A stretch of 64,000 nt of DNA from contig JAWRYS010000687.1 in assembly GCA_034769895.1 (NCBI GenBank), forward strand, positions 1 to 64,000. The letters run 5' to 3'. Under the pieces are notes generated by a model, which did no database searches, was not told where the DNA came from, and worked only from the letters and a program-made list of their open reading frames with translations. Below, piece after piece: positions 1 through 8,771 of the stretch. The DNA comes from Magicicada septendecula (lineage: Eukaryota > Arthropoda > Insecta > Hemiptera > Cicadidae). How positions within the stretch are numbered: the stretch's first letter is position 1; each line of letters opens with the position of its first letter. A program made the position numbers and the translations under genes.

Positions 1-258
1 CACTTCCGGCAAGTCTCTCTAAACTCCTTATTGATAGATTTTTTTTTTTTTTTTTTACTAAGGGGAGGGGTAGGAAAATCGGGAAGATGAAATGGGGCAC
101 GGATCATTAAAGGGTCAATAGCTAGGAGTAAGGGTAAGGACCTGGTTCCCTCCGAAAAGGAAAATGACTGGAGAAAACCAAGGCTCGCGTGGGCAGGGGC
201 GCAACCCTGAAGTAGACGAACACCACTGGGACTGTGGGGAACATCTACCCGCTACCCG
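1..258. other. Unit 3' segment with poly(A)/poly(T) tract (unit 1)
   Basis: No gene after ORF B on the minus strand. A pyrimidine-rich stretch ends in CCTTAG (AG at 59-58), directly followed by T and a poly(A) run (plus-strand T18 at 39-56). This looks like a splice acceptor abutting the homopolymer. The run is 18, 19, 14, 18, 18, 13, 13, 25, 28, 25 and 58 nt in units 1-11. Confidence 0.5.
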
Positions 259-1308
259 TTAACCTCTTCTGTGACGGACCTTGGGTACACGTTCCTTTCG
301 GACTCCACTCTCTGAGAAACTATCTCGCGTTGAGGTGTACTGACTGGCTTCTTCGGAATCAGAATCAAGGCAACTTACCTCACTACTTTCACTCCGCTTT
401 GGATTATGCTCATCATCTAACTGCTCTACTTGTCTTTCTTCCAATCCTTCCTTCTTTTCCTCATCTTCTACAATTTCCCCTTCTTCGTCCACATAATCCA
501 AATCACCATCACGACACTGCACATCCTCAGCATCTTCCAGTTGCTCCTCTGATCCATCTTCAACCGCGTCTTCGCTCAACTCCTCACCAATTTCTTCATC
601 ACATTGGTCACCAGCCGCTTCACAAGCTTCTTCACCAACTTCTTGACTAACCTCTTCTCCAATCTCATTTTCCTCAACACGTTCATCATCAACATCATCG
701 CCATCACGTCCACTACCACCATCAGAACACTGCACATCTTCATCCTCTAGTTGCTCACCTGGTCCGCATGAAACTTCTCTCCGTTCCTCGGAATCCTCAA
801 CACTACTTACAGAAGGCGTCTGCACATCTTCACACACTACATCATTCTCACTCACACACTCCACAACGCTGCCCCCAAATTTCTCCTCGACTTCTACCTC
901 ATCTACTTCTACCACACTTGCGGCATGAACATCCCCTTGTCCATCCACAACCTCAGAAACACTTGCAGCCCGGACATCCCTGTGTCCATCTGCAACTTCA
1001 GACTCTACAGTCTCCCTAACACCTACAACCATACCTTCCTGTGCAGCATCCGCAGACCGCTCTTCTGCCTCTTCTGTCGATTCCACTCCTTGACCACTCT
1101 CAGCAACTGCAACGTCCTCAACATTTTCCACCCTGGAATCCAGCTGTCCAGGCTCAGGTGCAATGACTAAATTAATTTCTACTGGCGATGGTAAAGCTAC
1201 ACTCTCAAGTGACTTCTCACATCCCGGCGTAGGCAATGATGATGTTACCGGATCTGGATCCCTCACGAACGATACGGGACAAATTCTGCGGCATCTGGAT
1301 TCAGCCAT
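259..1308 (-). CDS. ORF B: acidic low-complexity protein (unit 1)
   Basis: A 349-codon frame I do not recognise. It is extremely rich in Glu, Asp, Val and Ser, especially residues ~205-300, with a basic last 15 residues. Two internal duplications are visible: EVADGHRDVRAASV (104-117) with EVVDGQGDVHAASV (119-132), and EQLEDEDVQC (185-194) with EQLEDAEDVQC (255-265). It has no protease, RT or integrase motif although it sits where pol would follow gag. The ATG at 1308 has a strong context (G at -3 and +4) and lies inside ORF A in the -1 frame; a TGA nine codons upstream closes the frame. At codon 310 (GAG ending at 379) there is a perfect AG|GTAAGT splice donor, so the annotated C-terminus may be intronic. 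It could be an exon of a longer protein, an accessory ORF, or a non-functional open frame kept by base bias. Residue 296 is Gln. Confidence 0.5.
   Translation of the reverse strand: MAESRCRRICPVSFVRDPDPVTSSLPTPGCEKSLESVALPSPVEINLVIAPEPGQLDSRVENVEDVAVAESGQGVESTEEAEERSADAAQEGMVVGVRETVESEVADGHRDVRAASVSEVVDGQGDVHAASVVEVDEVEVEEKFGGSVVECVSENDVVCEDVQTPSVSSVEDSEERREVSCGPGEQLEDEDVQCSDGGSGRDGDDVDDERVEENEIGEEVSQEVGEEACEAAGDQCDEEIGEELSEDAVEDGSEEQLEDAEDVQCRDGDLDYVDEEGEIVEDEEKKEGLEERQVEQLDDEHNPKRSESSEVSCLDSDSEEASQYTSTRDSFSESGVRKERVPKVRHRRG
378..381 (-). other. Splice donor inside ORF B (unit 1)
   Basis: The minus strand reads GTGAG|GTAAGTTGCC, with the exon ending at 379 after codon 310, in phase 0. It matches the U1 consensus AG|GTAAGT exactly and is unchanged in all eleven units. 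Splicing to the nearest acceptor-like AG (59-58) would put a TAA at the junction. Confidence 0.45.
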
Positions 1309-2317
1309 GACGTCCTCTTCGAGTCCTGTAACTCAGTATTAACTGACGTGTTCTTAGGCTCTTGTATTGATCCACAGAAGTTATTCCGCTTTTCTTCTTC
1401 TGCTTCACCTTCTTCATCCACTACTCTCCCAGGCACTTGTACTTCCTCTTGAACCTTTACAGTGTCCTTTTTCTCCGAATAGGAATAACGCCTTGGTACA
1501 GGCTCCCTACTTGACGATCTTTGTTCCCTAATATAATTTCTTCTTCCCCTGTTAATTTCGTATTTCTTTGTTTTCTGTGCTGTAGCTGTTGTTACCGTCT
1601 TCACACTTGCCACCCCCTTGTAGCCTCCATTACTTCCGGAATATTCAGGCTTTCTAAACGTCTCTTGTGTTCTCCTCCAACCACCATGTTTTTCCTTTTT
1701 GGCTCTTCCTGATGAACCACTGGAGTATTGGACATCTGCGGCATCTCTTCCCCGGGACTCGTCAACCTCCTGGACCGTTCTTGAAACCACACACAGCCGT
1801 TCAAGGTCCGCAAAACAACGTGGACGGTCCGCGAATACTAAACGAGATCTCTCTTGGGGAGTCAGTCCTTCCAGAATCGCTTGTATCACTTCTGTCTCGG
1901 GCAACCCCAACCTTAACACCCGGGCAGCTTTCCGTATATCGTGCACGAAGTCCCCTAACGCCTCTCCGTTGGCCTGTAGGCGATAGAATCTTTCAAGCTT
2001 AAGCTGGGCACGTCGTCGAATGGGTAGGAAGAAGTTCAACACCTCCCCATGGAAAGCATCCACACTGTCACCCCGACGCAGAGTGTTGGTGACCAACCCT
2101 GCCAATGAACCCCGGCAATACGGGTATATAAGGGACAAGACCTCCCATCGGACACCCCCGGGAAATCTGCCAACTGCAGAACAAGATCTAAGAAAACTAG
2201 CAACTGCTCCTCATCTATTCCATCTAACACTGAAAGTTTCTGGAGAACTCCTGAAAGAGGGTGGGGCAATTTCTGATAGCATACCGCCGCCAGAATTGCA
2301 CAATTCAAAACAAACAA
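1263..2317 (-). pseudogene. ORF A, Gag-like capsid protein, frameshifted (unit 1)
   Basis: This is the unit 1 copy of the Gag-like frame described in full at 14401-15456. The C-run at 2144-2146 has three bases where intact copies have four, which breaks the frame near codon 57 (after GVSDG). The N-terminal part (2317 to about 2146) and the remainder (about 2146 to 1263) are therefore in different frames. The downstream part keeps the capsid core, the basic tail and the PAM2 motif. Residue 267 is Arg here and in unit 2 but Thr elsewhere. This copy cannot make the full protein unless the base count is a sequencing error in a homopolymer. Confidence 0.8.
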
Positions 2318-2944
2318 TCATAAAACAAATCCCCACTAAACACCTAACACAAACATAACCTACAAAAACATATTCACAAGAATCAGAAAAAACCCAATTA
2401 CTGTCCTTCCTTTGAGCGACCCCCGGGTTCTCTAGCGCTGCGGAGACCTGGCCTACTTCGGAACCATCTACTCACACCACAGAAGGAGACAAGCAACAAC
2501 CAACAATACTGAACACACATCACATCAAACATCAATTCGACACACACGTCTCACCAACACATAACTCACAGAAACCAACTAGCAATCAGAATTCATAATT
2601 CGGGAACTAGTAATCAAAAGTTAACAGGAATTAAGTCTGTGACGGTACCGACTTCCGATCGGGCCATACCGCATCCCGCTAATGTCACACGCTAAACTCC
2701 GACCCTGAATCAACCACGTTCTATCACCCAGGCAACTCTTGAAACCCCCCCGGTAGTTCAACCTCTCAAATTTTCTAAACACCAATACCCGCCCCGTGGT
2801 GCGACCAGACTCACAAGTTATATGACCTAAACTAGCCTACACGGGCATATACCTAAAAAAAAAACAATGGCATAACAATAGCATAGTATTTCCGAGTTTG
2901 CAAGCCCCGTCACACCCAAGGGACCCAAGGGTTCCCCTCGAATG
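2318..2944 (-). other. Leader between primer-binding site and ORF A (unit 1)
   Basis: About 630 nt with no open frame that starts with ATG and reaches ORF A. It includes a good acceptor-like site (ten T's then AG at 2854-2853) and several GTGAGT donor-like hexamers. An AAGTC[G/T]GT...ACCGACTT inverted repeat lies near 2635-2656; it is perfect in units 2, 4, 7 and 8 and has one mismatch in units 1, 3, 5 and 6. Equivalent leaders are present in units 2-9; in unit 10 most of it is deleted. Confidence 0.5.
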
Positions 2945-2962
2945 AACCACGCTCTGCTACCA
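2945..2962 (-). other. Primer-binding site for initiator tRNA-Met (unit 1)
   Basis: The minus strand reads TGGTAGCAGAGCGTGGTT here. The first 11 bases are complementary to the 3' end of animal initiator tRNA-Met (...CUCUGCUACCA), and several later bases also fit. Position two bases after the LTR end supports the call. The tRNA sequence is from memory, so the exact match beyond the first 11 bases should be checked against a tRNA set. Confidence 0.7.
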
Positions 2963-2964
2963 TT

Positions 2965-3190
2965 TGTAACCCCTCTTTCCTTTTTATGCTGTATATAAAT
3001 TTTTTTTTGTATTTTATTTTGTTTTTTGTACTTATATTTTTTTTTGAAAGAGAAGCCACAAGTTATTTAAAACTAGGCCGGAGCCTAGAGAAGTCAAAAA
3101 TGTGCTGGGTCCAGTATGACGGGACTTACAATGAAACTCGGCTGTAATATAACAATAACAACTTTTATTTTGCCCCCATAATTCGTTACA
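2965..3190 (-). mobile_element. LTR of a Ty3/gypsy-type retrotransposon (unit 1)
   Basis: This 226-bp segment begins TGTAAC and ends GTTACA on the minus strand, a perfect 6-bp terminal inverted repeat with the canonical TG...CA ends. Two bases (AA) separate it from a tRNA primer-binding site, the geometry of a 5' LTR. It contains TATAAG (3036-3031), AATAAA-type signals, a GTAAGT donor-like site (3129-3124) and a very stable hairpin. It is flanked on its outer side by (TA)n, a sequence type many gypsy elements insert into. There is one copy per unit and no polypurine tract directly before it, so a partner 3' LTR is missing. Confidence 0.7.
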
Positions 3191-3205
3191 TATATATATA
3201 TATAT
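3190..3205. repeat. (TA)n microsatellite flanking the LTR (unit 1)
   Basis: Dinucleotide tract directly abutting the outer LTR end. Its length varies between units, longest in unit 8 (about 48798-48821). Confidence 0.9.
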
Positions 3206-3321
3206 CCTGCAAATCACATCGTTATCACATGTCCAGGGCAATAGCCCTCAAAATACATAATAAACAAATAATTTTCATATCCTTAATCGTGTCAAGACAA
3301 TAGCTTCCTATCCCTATAAAC

Positions 3322-3337
3322 ATATATATATATATAT
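3322..3337. repeat. Second (TA)n microsatellite (unit 1)
   Basis: A second, separately varying (TA)n tract about 120 bp from the first. Confidence 0.9.
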
Positions 3338-3800
3338 CTGGTAACATTCTGTAATTATGTAACTTCCCCCCCCTTTTTGTTACTAACACTTAACATTGAC
3401 AACACGTACAGAAACATAAAGACACATACACTCGTAGTTATATACATATATTATAAACACCTAATACCCTTGGAATACGCATGCTCAACAGGCAGTGTTT
3501 CTACAAAGCCCTAAAACCGGCAATCATAAATGTTCGCCCTTCAGTCATCGTCATTCATCAATTTCCATTAATTTAAATAATTAAGAAAAACCCCCGAAAG
3601 GATGATAATCACTCATAAACCATAAGAGAGACCGGACCGCCCATATGTATAGATAGCATCTGATAATTGGCCCACCATGAGCATATGAAATTCTTTAAGT
3701 TTCTTAGACATCACATAAATGAGAAAAATCCTCATCACCTGATTTTAAGCAATTGGTATGAGTCAATTTTTGTTTTACAAATCCAGATGGATACATGTAC

Positions 3801-3913
3801 CAGTATAGGCTTTTACAATGTCAAAAAAAAAAATCAGTATATGCTTTTACAAGGTCAAAAAAATTAATCAGTATATGCTTTTACAAGGTTAAAAAAAATT
3901 AATCAGTATATGC
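3801..3913. repeat. 34-bp minisatellite, three copies plus a partial (unit 1)
   Basis: Monomers begin CAGTATA(G/T)GCTTTTACAA at 3801, 3835 and 3869, with a truncated fourth at 3904. Each ends in an A-rich run of variable length. It is present in units 1-9 with small A-run differences and is deleted from unit 10. Confidence 0.85.
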
Positions 3914-5353
3914 CCAGAAAAATATGAAAGTTCTTTTCTGTTAAAGCCGGATGGCTGTATATAAATGAGTTTATAATAACTGACTGTTGTATCCTAGCGG
4001 ATGTGGGAGCGCGCCAGCCTGTACTTAACCATGTGTGACAGGAATCAAACCTGCCTTAAACTGCATGAACGTGTGCCTGGCAAAAACTATGTCCCCTTTT
4101 ATCCCCCGAAAACAGCCTAAAAAAAGAAAACGAAACCCCCCCCCCCAGCCCTTACATGTTAAACCAAAATGAAATTAAAATATAAACCCCGTTCTGAACC
4201 AGCCGGAACAGAACCCCGAACATGTGACATAAATTTTGTAGTAAGCATAGTAATGACTATTGGCTATATATGAAAATATTTAAGTATAAAAAATCTCTAG
4301 CACGCTCCCCCAGTGCAGCACACAATTACAAACATCGTACTTAGTTTTATGAAGTTAAATTATTAAAGTCACATGATGTTCAGAATGAATGTTCAGCTGA
4401 CACACCCTATAGTAGACTGTCTAGCCACGTGGGCACATGGTTTCAAAAGAAATTTAAACTGTGAATCAGGAGCACGGTAGGCCCGGCCAACGAAAAATAA
4501 AAGAGTTCATATCACCTTAATTATGAGCATGTGCTTCATCTTGAGTGTGTTCACCAGACTCCCTCCTCCGAACAGGTGTGTGTATGATGGTTCATGGCTG
4601 ATGAGGATGTCGTTATATCAGCGTCGACCAGCATCTCTGGCTTAGGCGAGAACCCTGGGAATTCATAAAAATTAGAAATGCTGTTCATGAAATTTGTCCA
4701 CCCAAGTTCCCAATTAAATAACCTCAGAACGGGCCTTCAACCAACTCAAGATAAATGCACAAAGTTTCGGTTATTATTTCTTTGCAAATTGCTTAAAGAG
4801 TAGTAATGTCTACCATGGGATGATTAACTCAAAAAATAAAAAGATATTATTAAAAGGCGTAGAGTAACAGTCACTTGCACGAGCTCTTAACACGCGCCGA
4901 CAGAATCCAACAGGTTAGATTGCCACGTGGTGGCACAATTATTGCAATTTGCCAAAAAATGATCACATTCAAGGCACTCACAGTTGCACACAACTAAAAT
5001 ATTAATAGTGTTTCCTCTAAGGGTGGTCTCACAAGTTATTTTTACTGCCATAATTAATTAAGAAAACACGCGTGCCGTCTGTTGCCTGCACGTGCACAAT
5101 TCAACTCCATGCCTACGCACTGACTTTAGCTTATAATTTATATAACGCTCTATGCAACAATTACAGTGACTCTTATATTATAATAATCATAAAAAGAATA
5201 TGAGCTGTCTATACTGAACCGTTAAATAAATCTTTTAAGGCACACACTGCCCGGTCGCACCAAACCATTCGTCTTTCTCATACGGCTGCATAAATTTCGT
5301 TAATTAAATTTAATTATTTTTGACTCACACAATAAGATGCTATGATCACTTAC

Positions 5354-5555
5354 CGGGAAGTCTCGTAAATTTAGCCTGCCATCAGAGTAGAAGAAAGAAC
5401 GGCGTAGTACAATCTGTTCGGATCAGGAGTCTGTTGTTTCTCTGAGTGCCGGTCTGTGACTGAATTCAGCAATTACGCTGCAACAAAAAGCCCCACTGGC
5501 CCATAGAATGCTCGCGCCGCTTCAACGGTGCCGTCCAAATTTCGTCGCTCTAACT
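5354..5555 (-). other. Candidate non-coding first exon ending in a strong splice donor (unit 1)
   Basis: From the initiator at 5555 to the donor CCCG|GTAAGTGA (intron starts at 5353) is 202 nt. It has two short upstream ORFs (12 and 3 codons), both closed before the donor, so it would be non-coding. Possible acceptors downstream include a T-tract followed by AG at 2854-2853 in the leader and several CAG sites at the start of ORF A. The exon length is exactly 202 nt in all the units I measured. Confidence 0.4.
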
Positions 5556-5592
5556 GACCTTTGCGTTCGCGTTATTTTAAAATTAATTTTCT
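5552..5592 (-). promoter_or_regulatory. Candidate core promoter (unit 1)
   Basis: On the minus strand a TATA-like TTTTAAAATAA lies 17-27 nt upstream of TCAGTT (5557-5552), which matches the arthropod initiator TCAGTY with +1 at 5555. The spacing is a little short for a classic TATA box. A strong splice donor about 200 nt downstream supports a first exon. No clear DPE was found. Confidence 0.4.
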
Positions 5593-6448
5593 AAAACCTT
5601 CGACTGCCGGGTTAGGCAAACACCGGCACACCCCCACCCCGAAAGGGCAACCCAGTTGCCCCACACTTAAACTCGGGAGAGTACCCTGCAGTGTAACCCC
5701 TTCTCAAAACAAGCTGGTGGACTTCGTGGTTATGGTGGCCCAGCAGCACTTGCTCTCAGGAGAACAGAGGAACCTCACAACTGCGTCCATTCCTCATGCG
5801 ACCCTCTCCGCCATGCCAACCCCACGGGACCGCCCCAACACGTCACCCTCTCCGGTGACCATCACCTACTCACACCGGTCCCACTCACATACTCGTCCTA
5901 AGACCAAACAAGGTATCTCCCACCTTGGTATGTGAGTGACCGCACTACCTCTCGTCCATCTCTTGGACCAACCAGCCACATGCACCAACAAGGCATCTCC
6001 ATCCCTGCCATATGGCTGGCCCACATCCCTACACAAGGGCGGACGGCCCCGCTCAGCCAGACAGAGAGGACCGCACCAAGGGCACGCGAACATTAATCTC
6101 AACTCTTACTCAACAAAACACCACGACTAGCAAGGGGGTTTTACTTCTCCACCGACGTCGATACACAACAAATACAATTCTCTCTCTCAACAAAAACACC
6201 CGGGAAACAACCGAAGAATGCGGCATGGCTCGACCTCTACACTTACCAAAAATCAAAATCAAACCACTATGAACAAGGAAACAACAGCACGCTATCACTC
6301 TCCATCATAACTCTCAGAACCAAAACAGGGGATACTGACGATCTCCAAGACCACGACAAATGTAAGGGCACTTTCCAACTCTCTAACTTTCTCTATGACA
6401 ATCTTCCAGAACAGGGGAAACTGACAATCTCGAGGACCACAATCTAAT
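5593..6448. other. CT-rich segment upstream of the candidate promoter (unit 1)
   Basis: No convincing gene. The plus strand is rich in C and A. Short frames on both strands lack ATG starts or have weak ones. An inverted repeat GTCACC-6 nt-GGTGAC lies at about 5842-5859. The segment is carried by every unit. Confidence 0.5.
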
Positions 6449-6707
6449 CACTTCCGGCAAGTCTCTCTAAACTCCTTATTGACAGATTTTTTTTTTTTTT
6501 TTTTTACTAAGGGGAGGTGTAGGAAAATCGGGAAGATGAAATGGGGCACGGATCATTAAAGGGTCAATAGCTAGGAGTAAGGGTAAGGACCTGGTTCCCT
6601 CCGAAAAGGAAAATGACTGGAGAAAACCAAGGCTCGCGTGGGCAGGGGCGCAACCCTGAAGTAGACGAACACCACTGGGACTGTGGGGAACATCTATCCG
6701 CTACCCG

Positions 6708-7757
6708 TTAACCTCTTCTGTGACGGACCTTGGGTACACGTTCCTTTCGGACTCCACTCTCTGAGAAACTATCTCGCGTTGAGGTGTACTGACTGGCTTC
6801 TTCGGAATCAGAATCAAGGCAACTTACCTCACTACTTTCACTCCGCTTTGGATTATGCTCATCATCTAACTCCTCTACTTGTCTTTCTTCCAATCCTTCC
6901 TTCTTTTCCTCATCTTCTACAATTTCCCCTTCTTCGTCCACATAATCCAAATCACCATCACGACACTGCACATCCTCAGCATCTTCCAGTTGCTCCTCTG
7001 ATCCATCTTCAACCGCGTCTTCGCTCAACTCCTCACCAATTTCTTCATCACATTGGTCACCAGCCGCTTCACAAGCTTCTTCACCAACTTCTTGACTAAC
7101 CTCTTCTCCAATCTCATTTTCCTCAACACGTTCATCATCAACATCATCGCCATCACGTCCACTACCACCATCAGAACACTGCACATCTTCATCCTCTAGT
7201 TGCTCACCTGGTCCGCATGAAACTTCTCTCCGTTCCTCGGAATCCTCAACACTACTTACAGAAGGCGTCTGCACATCTTCACACACTACATCATTCTCAC
7301 TCACACACTCCACAACGCTGCCCCCAAATTTCTCCTCGACTTCTACCTCATCTACTTCTACCACACTTGCGGCATGAACATCCCCTTGTCCATCCACAAC
7401 CTCAGAAACACTTGCAGCCCGGACATCCCTGTGTCCATCTGCAACTTCAGACTCTACAGTCTCCCTAACACCTACAACCATACCTTCCTGTGCAGCATCC
7501 GCAGACCGCTCTTCTGCCTCTTCTGTCGATTCCACTCCTTGACCACTCTCAGCAACTGCAACGTCCTCAACATTTTCCACCCTGGAATCCAGCTGTCCAG
7601 GCTCAGGTGCAATGACTAAATTAATTTCTACTGGCGATGGTAAAGCTACACTCTCAAGTGACTTCTCACATCCCGGCGTAGGCAATGATGATGTTACCGG
7701 ATCTGGATCCCTCACGAACGATACGGGACAAATTCTGCGGCATCTGGATTCAGCCAT
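6708..7757 (-). CDS. ORF B, acidic protein (unit 2)
   Basis: 349 codons, differing from the unit 1 product by Glu instead of Gln at 296. The ATG, its overlap with ORF A and the AG|GTAAGT donor (exon end at 6828) are all present. Confidence 0.5.
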   Translation of the reverse strand: MAESRCRRICPVSFVRDPDPVTSSLPTPGCEKSLESVALPSPVEINLVIAPEPGQLDSRVENVEDVAVAESGQGVESTEEAEERSADAAQEGMVVGVRETVESEVADGHRDVRAASVSEVVDGQGDVHAASVVEVDEVEVEEKFGGSVVECVSENDVVCEDVQTPSVSSVEDSEERREVSCGPGEQLEDEDVQCSDGGSGRDGDDVDDERVEENEIGEEVSQEVGEEACEAAGDQCDEEIGEELSEDAVEDGSEEQLEDAEDVQCRDGDLDYVDEEGEIVEDEEKKEGLEERQVEELDDEHNPKRSESSEVSCLDSDSEEASQYTSTRDSFSESGVRKERVPKVRHRRG

Positions 7758-8771
7758 GACGTCCTCTTCGAGTCCTGTAACTCAGTATTAACTGACGTGT
7801 TCTTAGGCTCTTGTATTGATCCACAGAAGTTATTCCGCTTTTCTTCTTCTGCTTCACCTTCTTCATCCACTACTCTCCCAGGCACTTGTACTTCCTCTTG
7901 AACCTTTACAGTGTCCTTTTTCTCCGAATAGGAATAACGCCTTGGTACAGGCTCCCTACTTGACGATCTTTGTTCCCTAATATAATTTCTTCTTCCCCTG
8001 TTAATTTCGTATTTCTTTGTTTTCTGTGCTGTAGCTGTTGTTACCGTCTTCACACTTGCCACCCCCTTGTAGCCTCCATTACTTCCGGAATATTCAGGCT
8101 TTCTAAACGTCTCTTGTGTTCTCCTCCAACCACCATGTTTTTCCTTTTTGGCTCTTCCTGATGAACCACTGGAGTATTGGACATCTGCGGCATCTCTTCC
8201 CCGGGACTCGTCAACCTCCTGGACCGTTCTTGAAACCACACACAGCCGTTCAAGGTCCGCAAAACAACGTGGACGGTCCGCGAATACTAAACGAGATCTC
8301 TCTTGGGGAGTCAGTCCTTCCAGAATCGCTTGTGTCACTTCTGTCTCGGGCAACCCCAACCTTAACACCCGGGTATCGTGCTTTCCGTATATCGTGCACG
8401 AAGTCCCCTAACGCCTCTCCGTTGGCCTGTAGGCGATAGAATCTTTCAAGCTTAAGCTGGGCACGTCGTCGAATGGGTAGGAAGAAGTTCAACACCTCCC
8501 CATGGAAAGCATCCACACTGTCACCCCGACGCAGAGTGTTGGTGACCAACCCTGCCAATGAACCCCGGCAATACGGGTATATAAGGGACAAGACCTCCCC
8601 ATCGGACACCCCCGGGAAATCTGCCAACTGCAGAACAAGATCTAAGAAAACTAGCAACTGCTCCTCATCTATTCCATCTAACACTGAAAGTTTCTGGAGA
8701 ACTCCTGAAAGAGGGTGGGGCAATTTCTGATAGCATACCGCCGCCAGAATTGCACAATTCAAAACAAGCAA
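7712..8771 (-). pseudogene. ORF A, Gag-like capsid protein, frameshifted (unit 2)
   Basis: The frame breaks at 8374-8380, where CAG of intact copies is replaced by TATCGTG (net +4 nt). The inserted bases match the TATCGTG found about 15 bp away (near 8389), so this looks like a templated indel. The break lies near codon 131, inside the capsid core just after the Q-x3-E-x9-R motif. The basic tail and PAM2 region downstream remain open but out of frame with the N-terminus. Confidence 0.8.

Larger units (their letters stand above)
3191..5353. other. AT-rich spacer between LTR and first exon (unit 1)
   Basis: I see no gene here. It contains two (TA)n tracts, a 34-bp minisatellite, short C-runs, and three CACGTG boxes (4426-4431, 4924-4929, 5089-5094) plus the palindrome CACGCGTG (5067-5074). 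A 90-codon plus-strand frame starting ATG-ATG at the position matching 10816 is open in eight units but closed by TAG in units 1 and 3. The same spacer lies in units 2-9; unit 10 keeps only its promoter-proximal ~1.4 kb. Confidence 0.6.
1..6448 (-). repeat. Tandem unit 1 (6448 bp)
   Basis: This copy serves as the reference layout. In minus-strand order it holds a promoter and candidate first exon, an AT-rich spacer, the LTR, the primer-binding site, a leader, ORF A, ORF B and a poly(A) tract. Adjacent copies are almost identical over their full length, with single-base changes and small indels. The boundary chosen (CACTTCCGG) is arbitrary because the array is continuous. ORF A carries a frameshift in this copy and ORF B is open. 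Confidence 0.97.

Noticed and set aside
234..650. 138-codon plus-strand frame present in every unit, antisense to ORF B
   Set aside because: It starts with GTG, not ATG, and has the His/Leu/Pro-rich composition expected opposite a Glu/Asp-rich frame. Treated as a shadow.
2125..2132. Plus-strand TATATAAG inside ORF A (antisense TATA box)
   Set aside because: It is explained by the ORF A codons for Leu-Ile-Tyr-Pro, and no initiator follows at the right distance.
3369..3386. AAAAAGGGGGGGGAAG before TTACA as a polypurine tract or second LTR end
   Set aside because: It resembles the LTR 3' end over about 20 bp but there is no LTR start (TG) or further similarity. The C-run is a variable homopolymer.
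4027..4060. tRNA-like T-arm on the minus strand (GCAGG-TTTGATT-CCTGT)
   Set aside because: The arm folds, but I could not find a matching acceptor, D-arm or anticodon arm, so it is not a tRNA and not clearly a SINE.
5628..5642. GGGGTGGGGGTGTG on the minus strand as a polypurine tract/LTR start, giving a 2.7 kb LTR
   Set aside because: The 226-bp segment with inverted TGTAAC/GTTACA ends next to the primer-binding site is a much better LTR, and the long version has no matching end.
5561..5935. 124-codon plus-strand frame over the promoter region
   Set aside because: It starts with TTG, its composition is low-complexity, and it overlaps the minus-strand promoter signals.
5866..6093. 75-codon minus-strand frame with ATG and a CPWC motif, upstream of the promoter
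   Set aside because: The ATG context is weak (T at -3), it lies upstream of the candidate start site, and identity between units reflects homogenisation. No family recognised.
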